DNA of 64,000 nt from Pelodera strongyloides (Eukaryota; Nematoda; Chromadorea; Rhabditida; Rhabditidae), in the NCBI GenBank assembly GCA_036852015.1, contig JAANDG010000613.1:1-64000 (forward strand), in the 5' to 3' direction. The notes under the pieces were generated by a model that worked only from the letters and a program-made list of their open reading frames with translations, had not been told where the DNA came from and ran no database searches. The position numbers and the translations under genes are program-made. The first letter of the stretch is position 1. Every line of letters starts with the position of its first letter. This document shows positions 55,677 through 64,000 of the stretch, piece after piece.

Positions 55677-58600
55677 ATGGTTAGCGAAGAGATCGGATTA
55701 ATTCTACAAATTGTCGCCAGTGAGTTTGTGTGTTCTTCTTATAACGTCCATTGTGTTTGTCTTGTATATTACGGATATTCAAATTACTAATGAAGCATCT
55801 GCGGGTCGTGTAAGAAAGGCACTGAAATACCGTTATAAAAATATTAAACGGCGTTTTCATTATTAACTCTTTATTGTAAAAAAGTGCACATTTCAAACTG
55901 CAAATTGATACTAGAATTATAAGGTTCCAATACATGCGGTACAGTAGTACACAATCGCCGCCTTCCGAAATTAAAACCAAGCTCTGAATACCGTATTCTA
56001 GAGCAAGGCATCAAGCCTGAAACATCCGAATTCTTTTGTCTTCAGACATGTACATTGTACATTAGATCGCATGCGAGGTAGGCATGATCAGGCCGGCCGC
56101 CTGGCAAAAAGAAATCTGTGTGTGTTTCCTAATAGTGCCCCCCGATCAAGATCTATTTAGATACAGTGTCAATATCGCTCAGCTTTCTGCTAATTGCGTA
56201 TTGTTTGTATAATAAGATTTTACCAAAAGAGTTATTGATAGCTCTGTTTGTGTGTTTTGGCGAGGCAATATACACTGTGGCACAGACGTATTCGAAGATT
56301 AGAAAATTGAATATTTATCTGTTTGGAGATGGTAGGTTCCATTTTCTAGGGGTACGTACAATGGCCGATTCCAGCTAATTATAGTGAGCAGGTACCGGTC
56401 GATGTGACAGTTTGGTTTGTAGTGCTTGTTTTGCTTGAATGTAGATCCAGGTTATATGCATCAGTAATTTGAAATAAAAGCTTCACTATTATAACTACTG
56501 TGAAAGGCGGTGAATGGAAAAAAGTCCGTACAGCCCGTTTCACAGGCCCAAGAGAGGGTAGCGGGAGTTTCTATGATATAAGATATAAGTTAGTATGTCG
56601 CCGTTGGCCGTAGACTATACTATACGGTTGTAAATAAAATTTAGTCACACCGTTGATGACACACAGGTAGGATTTTTAATAATTGATAATCGTTTTAGAG
56701 ACAGCAATGATAACCAATTTCGACTGTATGCGCTTATTTTACGGATTAGTTATACTATTCGGCAAGCCGTACACTGGAATACTCGGATTTTATTTTTCGA
56801 TGGAAAAAGTTTTAATGGTGCAATGGCCATTTCGCTACAGAAATATTAAACCGAAACAAATCGTTTGGCTAATGGCTGGTGAGTTCATTTCTGAGGCCGT
56901 ATTCACCACTCAAGGGTAAACATTTCTTTAGAGACAAAACTTTTGGAACGCATTTTTCGGGAAGGAGAGTGAGTGGTGAATGCAAATTTTGTGACATAAT
57001 CTCGCTTTCTAGGTAAATTTTCTCCGAGAGACAGTTTTCTCCAGGGGTAAACGGAGTGGTGAATACGGCCTCAGGTTGCATTTAGAGGTAATTTGTTGAG
57101 GATTTAACAAAAAGGAAGTCGATCGAAATCCAACAGAACTAGCAAAAATTTGTGATTGTGTGCGAGTGTGTGCGAGTGTGTGCGAGTGTGTGCGAGTGTG
57201 TGCATGTGTGTGTGAGCGTGTGCGTGTGTGTATGTATGTGTGTGGGTGCGTATATGGGTTTGTGTGTGTGGTGTGTGTGTTTGTGTGTGTGTGTGTGTGT
57301 GTGTTACAGAGATCACTAAGTAATATTCTTTCAGCCACAACAGTTCTCTGTATCCTGGCTACAGTAGCAATGGGAATCTCGTGGAGCGGACGCCCTGAAT
57401 TCCAAGTCAATATAATGTGCAACACTGAGCATTTCCCTCCCGAGTTTAGTAATGGAAGTGCGGGAATAAGACTCGTCCTTGATGTTATCGGAGTATTTCT
57501 TTACATCCCTGTCGCATTCAAGTTATCCAGGGTCAGGCACTTTAAATAATCTTCGAATTTTAAATAAAGAAATACCGGCTCAAGTACCTGCATTCCTATG
57601 CATTTATGCAACGTGGGGTCTAATTGGGGCCCAATTTTTATTCGAAGTTTTGCTCATTTCCATATGCTGCATAAGAAAGCAGGTGTACACAATGCGTTTA
57701 AAAAAAAAGAAATTCTCTTTCAATAAAGAAAAAATACGTGGGTATTTCTGTTCGTTTTGGGAACCACATTAGAATGCTGAACTGCTAAATGGAATGTTGA
57801 AGCCATTCACAGGAGTTCATTATAACATAGTCGTTTACAATATGGTACGCATTTAAATGTTAGACATTGCATTTTCTTTTTATTTCAGCTGGGCGCAAAG
57901 ATGCAAAAGTCCGGTGTAAGTAATACAGATTACGATTCGAGAACGCGAAAATTGTGCATTTATGCAGGTAACCATTACTATTAACCCATAGTACTTAATG
58001 CACTTGCTCAATGATTTTTTGACGTTGTTAAAGCTAAATACCGGCCTGTTTTTGAAACGCATCGTGGGCAATTGGATTCTTACGTATTTAAGCTGAGTTG
58101 CTCAATTTTAGCTCGTTATTTTATTCTAATTTATGCTCATTTACATAAGCTGCATAAGAATGCTGTTGTAGTCGATGTGTTTCAACAACCGGCCAGTATT
58201 TCGCTTGTGGCGGCTTGTGCTGACTGATAGGGATAGCGTGGTCGTACTCTGTCTTAGTTCTGAAGAAGCATGGAAAAAAGGTTGACATTGACAAGACCGG
58301 AATGAGATATATCGAAACCCTGTTATAACATTATAAGAATGACTGTCTTTCCTTTACAATACTACAATTTTCTAGGTGGTCTCGTTTTTGCCGTCCTTGT
58401 TTCCTATGTGATTCCTGATGGAATTCGCATATTTTTCAACAAATACTACCTGCAAAATCAGGTAGAACATTAATAATAATGTCGTATTATCTTTGAGACG
58501 ATGGTAGATTATCGATTTTCTTTTCAACTTCTTTGAAACTTCGCATCTCGGAATGAAGGCAAATTATGTTTTGTGCTCCTCGTGAAACGGAGGAGGTAAA

Positions 58601-59137
58601 AGGGCGCTACAACCGGTGCACGGAGAAAAAGCATGAGCATATGCCATTGTTAGATTCTCGCGCGAAAACCAAGCTAAGTTAGGGCGAAGTCGCCGCGACC
58701 TCTCTTTTGTCGGGGTTTGCGTCAATCTTTGCATTTTCGCACAGTGGCAGCACCCATATTTGGCTACGCGAAATTTTCTGCGCGAAAGTTTTTTTTCGCA
58801 CCCCCCGGCTCCCGAGTATTGTCAGTGCAATAGTGTAATTTATTTGAAGTGATTTCAAGGTTCATATATTAAAAACCGCCCACGTATAGATAAATATAGA
58901 TCAGAAAATAGGTTTACATTGCATTAAATCAGTAAACTACAGGGTATAAAATTCTTTAATTTTCAGATTTTATTCTTAAATTTGGCCGCCGTGAAGCCTT
59001 TATTCAACGTGATATTCGCAGTTTCTGCCGTATTCACTCTCAGGAAAAATTCACCTCAAAATGGAATAAATTTACAGAGGAGACGGATAACTAGCGTTCA
59101 GGCACAAACCACCACCAATACTTTGATCGGAAGATGA
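55677..59137 (+). CDS. Seven-transmembrane G-protein-coupled receptor, nematode serpentine type
   Basis: Seven exons: 55677-55719, 56161-56331, 56699-56878, 57335-57531, 57889-57967, 58376-58461 and 58967-59137. All junctions are GT..AG with matching phases, giving 308 residues, typical of class A and nematode chemoreceptors. Membrane segments lie near residues 6-31, 37-58, 84-112, 124-147, 175-195, 219-243 and 254-276. Cys81 before TM3 and Cys160 in the second outer loop are placed for the conserved disulfide. The DRY position reads MEK, followed by WPFRYRN, as in nematode families such as Srsx. TM7 has KPLFNVIFA in place of NPxxY. NGS at 171 is a potential glycosylation site. The tail is basic, then Thr/Gln-rich. 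No signal peptide. A chemosensory role is likely from the family, but the ligand is unknown. Introns hold a GT repeat and two MITE copies. Confidence 0.8.
57160..57305. repeat. GT-rich microsatellite in intron 3 of the receptor gene
   Basis: TGCGAGTG units pass into GTGTGTAT and then a pure GT run, directly upstream of the exon 4 acceptor at 57334. It makes long spurious frames on both strands. Confidence 0.9.
57559..57705. mobile_element. Decayed TTAAAGCG MITE in intron 4 of the receptor gene
   Basis: Begins AAATACCGGCT and contains TTTTGCTCATTTCCATATG, GCTGCATAAGAA and AATGCGTTT in the order found in the copy at 58028. Both terminal repeats are eroded. A 97-codon frame through it (57479-57772) reads like a membrane segment but is not part of the receptor; direct joining of 57531 to 57889 gives intact TM5 and TM6. 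Confidence 0.65.
58028..58206. mobile_element. TTAAAGCT-ended MITE, copy 4 (intron 5 of the receptor gene)
   Basis: Starts TTAAAGCTAAATACCGGCC, ends GGCCAGTATTTCGCTT, with the family's AT-rich centre GCTCATTTACATAAGC. The final TTAA is lost. Same family as the copies inside BIG/AGEF-1. Confidence 0.85.
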
Positions 59138-60487
59138 CTGTTTGTAATTTATATATACTATATACTTTGAAGTTGTGCAGTATGTTTCCTTTGTTAGCGC
59201 GACATAATAGCTAACATAGTTTGGGTTACATAACAGAGCCCTTTTCCCGTTTCCACACTGAATTTGTTTTTCTCATCCTGAAACTTTCCACGATAAATAA
59301 ATAAAATTAGTATTTAGTTTGCCCTCCCTATTTTGAGAGATGTTTATGTACGTATTTAGTTAGCGCAATTAATCTGAAAATGTACAGATCGTAAATGTAA
59401 ATGACTTTCCCGGAATTTCCGCCACTTGTGAATAAACATGATTTATTGTTTCTTATGCGAAAACCCTGTTATTATTTTTTGCACATTTTATATCAAACTG
59501 TGTGTGGACGTATGTTTGTGTGTGTGTGTGGTGTGTGTGTGTGTGTGTGTGTTTGTGAGTATGAGCAGTGCAGTGAGCTGTGTGTGTGCCGCGTGCGTTT
59601 TTTTCGCACGGAAGGTAATAAAAACGCTAGTGGAAGAATTGGTGCTATGAGTCAGTGACGGTGATAGATACTCAACAAATTCAGATTTGTTATCAATATC
59701 AGAGTATCAGATAATTGATAGCAATTAAGAAAGAAACCAGCAACAAATGAATATCCAAGCTTATTACCATAACTGATTTACACGTTGCTTGATTGGCTGT
59801 CTTGAATTAATCACAATGCAACACGCGCAGCAAAGGAAAATAACCAGCTAGCGTTTTCAGTCACTAATAATTAAAGTGCTAATTAATGAAAATGAGTTAT
59901 TTTCGCACATTTTGTAGAGAATTTCACGGGGAATCCAATGCCGTCGATATATTGAAAATTCGTTAAATTTTGACGGAGTTATAGCCTTTTGAATGTGTGA
60001 TATTGTTCATTACGCACTTGCATAATTAATAATCATTATTAATAATAACAGGGCTTAACCTGCTTACTAAGCAATGCATTTTTGATATGTTGTAGAGGGT
60101 AATTTTGTGAGTAAAATGACGCCTTAATACTGAAAATTGACCAAGGAATTGACCAAAAAATTTAATTGCGTATAATTAGTACCTCAATTCACTGTACACC
60201 TGTGTTATTACACTTATTTTTATATTCCTAATGTTTCCAACTTTATTTCCTATACATTTTCATTAAGGTCTATTTTCTATTCAAGACCGCCATTTCCAAG
60301 TTTCCAGGTCGCAACGTTGCGTCATCCGAGTTTAGCATATCACTGAATTAGCATAAGTGCAATTGTCTGGGTTTTGTCTGAAAATGCCCATGCCACACGG
60401 TTTTCGGGTATAAAAACAGGCTGGAAGCTCAGTCTCGAGCGAAACTGGCCTACTCGAGGAATGGGGTTGTGAAGCTTTATTTGGGGT
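59138..60487. other. 3' flank of the receptor gene and intergenic DNA
   Basis: AATAAA occurs twice at about 59296-59303, the likely polyadenylation signal. A pure GT microsatellite occupies about 59517-59551. Otherwise AT-rich without supportable exons. Confidence 0.5.
59656..59734. repeat. Dispersed 79-bp repeat, copy 1
   Basis: TGACGGTGATAGATACTCAA through TAGCAATTAAGAAAG. Nearly identical to 61647-61724, 2 kb away in the same orientation. Confidence 0.85.
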
Positions 60488-60977
60488 TTAAAGGGATAGG
60501 TTCATCTCAAATCACCCCTCTTTTTATTGTTTTTATTAATAATAGCACAAATATCATTCACAATGGAAATTAAATCAATCACAGAACAATACGACTCGCA
60601 GAAGAAGCTTCCGTTATTGGAAGCTAGTTGATCGGAAGCCAAAATCTAAACGCAAAAACTAATACCGTACACAGATCGTGCGGGCCAACGGCAATTAGCC
60701 AAGCTACAAACTACACTCGGCAGGTCATTATTTTCCACGGTGTGGTATCATTTAATTCGCTCTTGGCTAATTGCCATTAGATCGCGAGATCTGTGTACGG
60801 TATAAGTTTTTGAGTTTAGATTTTGGCTTCCGATCAACTAGCTTCCAATAAAGGAAGCTTCTTCTGCGAGCAGTACTGTTCTGTAATTGATTTAATTTTC
60901 ATTGTGAATGATATTTGTGCTATTATTAATAAAAACAATAAAAAGAGGGGTGATTTGAGATGAACCTATCCCTTTAA
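60488..60977. mobile_element. 490-bp foldback element with TTAA ends
   Basis: Ends TTAAAGGGATAGGTTCATC and GATGAACCTATCCCTTTAA; arms of about 215 bp are near-perfect complements around a 60-bp centre (60710-60765). It shares the TTAAAGGGAT start and the AAATCACC box with the foldback at 19926, but the interiors differ. No coding capacity. Confidence 0.85.
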
Positions 60978-62620
60978 TTCAGAACTTGGTGTTAAAAAAA
61001 GCGTGAATTGAACTGTTTGACTACTGTAGCATCAAATCTTGATGCCGAGGTGTGTTGATACGTGGTAATTGATAATTAACAACACAAATCATTTATTTTG
61101 ACCTGTTAATTAAAATTTATTTCACTAATTAATCATTAATTATCGATCACTAATATTGAAAGAACTTACGACGTGCACAAGGTGCACACGGTAATACGTA
61201 ATACTATAAATCAGTACGGATATATGGAAATAGGTGCTAATTGACAGTAATTACACTGATACAAAGAAGTATTTGATGTATTATCAGGATGTCAGTTATT
61301 AAGTCCTTGTTTAGTAACAGATCCATGCATCTGTTAGGACCCGAGCTTTTCCTCTAACTCATCAACAAATTAATCACACAGCTGCGGATCCTAATGTGTT
61401 CCCTTTTGATTAATTAACCCCTGTTTTCTCTCATCCTTTTCGTTTCATGAGAGAAGACTTTCCAACTAACAATTCAGTGTGCCCAATGTCGGGCTAACAG
61501 CAGGTATACTAACATACCCGATAAACCTATTGTACTCTATTTGCATATATTGTAAATGCATAAAACACACACTCAACAACTTCAACTGAGTTATGAGCCC
61601 GGGCAAGCTCATGATTCACACATCACTACATACATCCGATAGGCTCTGACGGTGATAGATACTCAACAAATTAAGATTTGTTATCAATATCAGTGTATCA
61701 GAGAATTGCTAGCAATTAAGAAAGTATCAGAGAATTGATAGGAAAACAAAATTAGCATAGGATACATAGGATTTGCTTATCATATGCAAATTTTCCAAAG
61801 GGGCTATCATTTTGCTTTAAAGGGCAAAAATGGATTCTGACTACGGTGCCTGGCCGAACAGTTTGCCGGGGAATAACTCTGCGAGTTCTAGGTGAAAAGA
61901 AGTGCGGTTTTCACAGTAAGATTTCTGAAGTTCCGAACATTCTGTACATGTAACTTTTTTCTCGTAAGCCCGTCCACTTAATACTGATTATTATACATAA
62001 AAACTTGATAAGTATTGTGTATTTTTTATTGGTGAGCCAAAAAAATGAAACATTGATCTAAAGTAAGAAAGGCACAAGGCACAGATCAACTCAATATAAT
62101 GGAAATAGACGAACTAGTTCGTAGGTTTCCGAACAAACAATAAAGATTAATCTCAATAGACATGTAAAAAATGTAAGCGCCGTGTTATATTATATTTATA
62201 TTGAAACCATAAACATAAAGCGTCTCTGGTTGCATTGGGGCTGAAATTTTAAGCAACATCTAGAAATAGGAAAATTCATAATTTACATACTAATTTATGC
62301 AAGCACCAGGCTTTATTTCTGGGGTACATCCCCGTAATGGGCTGAATGGCTACCATAACGTGCATGTACCGCCTCTATTCTTCGGCTGACAGACAAGCAT
62401 GTGCTATCAGTTACCAGTGCTAATGCAATCGGCTGGCAAATGTTATCTCGCAATTACTGATGTGAGTCGGAATATTGATCATTTGGTGCCAAGGAGCACA
62501 GAATTCACAGCCACACGGACAGACTATCGATCTACCTGAAATAGGCAATAACTAAAAAATCAATAGCACTCGGTGGACACTAACACGTGTTTTCTTATTG
62601 CCAAAAAGCTGTCAAAACAG
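60978..62620. other. Intergenic, AT-rich
   Basis: No supportable gene. It contains the second copy of the 79-bp repeat. Sequence with many TTAATTA and ATTAATTA runs lies at 61050-61150. Confidence 0.5.
61647..61724. repeat. Dispersed 79-bp repeat, copy 2
   Basis: Matches 59656-59734 with a few substitutions. It is followed by a short internal re-duplication, TATCAGAGAATTGATAG. Confidence 0.85.
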
Positions 62621-63527
62621 GCACCAGCGCGGGACGGTGGACCTCTGCGCGGAGGGTGCGCCAATTGTGTGCGAACGTGAAATGCATACAGTTGATGCAT
62701 CTGCTACAAAGAGTGAATCCAGGAGCTTGCTCAATGCAATTACTACGGATTATCAATATAAAATTAAAATACTAACCTCTCCGATGAGCGTAATCATTTA
62801 TGCTAACTTGTCCAATTATCGACCGATTGGCAAGTCCAATTGTTTGGAGAAGTTGTAGTTTCAGACTTCTGTAATAATATGAGATGTCAGCTTATTAGCT
62901 TTGTTCAATTATTTTGACAATAGCATGAATTTCCAGAGTAGATGAAGTCTGCTATTTATCTCGCTTTCCAATTTACCCCAAGCATCAGCCCTTTGTAGGC
63001 ATCCTTAATACCAGATACGCCATCAACTATCAGGTGGTTTTTACAGAAACTCCAGGGAACTATGTTTATGTAATGCAAAAACACGCTAAAAAAACATCCC
63101 CACGGAACCAAGCAATTTGGAACTGTGCACTTCAGGATATCAATCACTTTTTCATCAATAGTAATTATTACCTGACATGCAAATCGTTCAGATTAATCTG
63201 TTTGAAAGTAAGTGATTTTCCAAAGAAATTCGCCCTTTCTTCTCCAGTCCGAGTAACAGTCCCTGTGCGAGCTTTCGCTATTCTTTTCTGTAAAATTTTA
63301 TTTTTAAATAGTAAAGAATAAGTATAAAGTGTAAATAAACTACTGAAAAAACACGCGCTTGCATGGCGAGTTTTATATAGGGGATTGGACACGATTCCGA
63401 TACCCCTGGCGTTTGCTCTACGCAGCTTAGGCGCATCAGTGATCGCCACGCTCTGCGGCCATTTTTGTGCGGCAACTGTGCGAACGTATGGCGCCGTCAT
63501 TCAAGTTCCCACCTCATTGAAGTATAG
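62621..63527 (+). CDS. Unrecognised protein, three exons, Cys/His cluster at the end (partial)
   Basis: Exons 62621-62851, 62937-63207 and 63381-63527 (TAG) join in one frame. The second donor is a strong GTAAGT, the first (GTTGTA) is weak, and acceptors are AACAG, TTTCCAG and TTATATAG. The start is not seen; the first exon begins in mid-codon, so at least one exon lies upstream. The middle exon reads like folded protein, with RFPIYPKHQPFVGILNTRYA and QAIWNCALQDINHFFINSNY. The end, FLCGNCANVWRRHSSSHLIEV with the stop directly after, spaces C-x2-C-x6-H-x3-H, which could bind zinc but matches no finger I know. Family and function unknown. Confidence 0.45.
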
Positions 63528-64000
63528 TTTGCCAATGATTGCCAATTGTTCTTTTCCTTGTATGGGCACACTTCCATGGAACGTGATTGAATCGAAGAGC
63601 AACTGAACAAACAACGACACTTTAAAGGGAAAACGTAGGCACTCAAAATGAGCAAAAAAAACGCGAAACTAGCGTTTCCATACCAGAACCAGACGTTAAT
63701 TTAAATAGGCGACTGAATATGTAAATACGAATTTGCATGCCCTGCATCTTGAATGCCGATATAAGTTGAAATTTGCTCCATCAGACCCAAATTTATGCCA
63801 CGTGTCTGATTAACGTGTTTACTATGGAAAAGGCGAACCTTGTAATTCATTTTCTTTTAAGTGGGTAATTGTAGACAACTTTTGTTATTGTTTCCTTAAA
63901 GGGTCAGGCCCATTTCAAATTACCCCTATTTTTGATGATTCCATCTGATTCTCCATGTCAAATATAGTAGGATGCAATATTTTTCTAATTTTCAAGCGCA
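63528..64000. other. Right edge
   Basis: No gene seen up to the element end at 63896. AT-rich, with a short inverted GTGTTTACTATGG region and no clear polyadenylation signal for the preceding gene. Confidence 0.4.
63896..64000. mobile_element. Left end of a TTAAAGGGTCAGG element, cut by the window
   Basis: TTAAAGGGTCAGGCCCATTTC then CCCCTATTTTTG and CATCTGATTCTCC, the same blocks as at 20476-20605. The other end lies beyond the window. Confidence 0.55.

Noticed and set aside
57009..57425. His/Thr-repeat frames on the minus strand
   Set aside because: Reverse of the GT microsatellite in the receptor gene intron.

Overview
The window is animal nuclear DNA: multi-exon protein genes with GT..AG introns, a large ARF-GEF (BIG/AGEF-1) gene, a PNRC-like decapping cofactor gene, and a seven-transmembrane receptor of the type expanded in nematodes. 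The receptor, and strong splice acceptors just upstream of several start codons, make a nematode (probably not a close relative of Caenorhabditis) my best guess. That is inference; no rRNA, mitochondrial or other diagnostic marker is present.

Layout. 1-1.1 kb: a possible last exon of a plus-strand gene, then a CCTATATG minisatellite. 1.1-6.9 kb: no supportable gene, purine-rich simple sequence. 6.96-8.5 kb (minus): a five-exon PNRC-family gene, with two possible upstream 5' exons at 12.2-12.4 and 14.1-14.7 kb. 15.86-18.64 kb (minus): a nine-exon gene for a 320-residue coiled-coil protein with an acidic tail. 18.6-22.1 kb: divergent intergenic region with a 481-bp foldback element. 22.16-41.64 kb (plus): the BIG/AGEF-1 gene, 49 coding exons and 1683 residues, with DCB, HUS, Sec7 and HDS regions readable and every exon phase consistent. 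Its penultimate exon is duplicated without change next to a transposon fragment.

43.6-55.0 kb (plus): at least three, probably four, tandem spliced units (A-D). The exons are short and C/T-rich with good splice sites, but no frame stays open through a unit, apart from a 176-codon frame spanning four exons of unit B. Units A-C each end in the same 3' hairpin/AAAAGATCC element. Four copies of a separate structured element, with partly compensated outer-stem changes, lie between units. This is the part of the window I cannot explain from known families and the best candidate for something new.

55.68-59.14 kb (plus): a complete seven-exon, 308-residue 7TM receptor gene. 59.1-62.6 kb: foldback and dispersed repeats. 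62.6-63.5 kb (plus): three phase-consistent exons of an unrecognised protein with a C-terminal Cys/His cluster.

Non-autonomous mobile elements of at least four families lie in introns and between genes; several have TTAA at their ends. Apart from a possible shared divergent promoter between the coiled-coil gene and BIG/AGEF-1, nothing suggests the genes act in one pathway.
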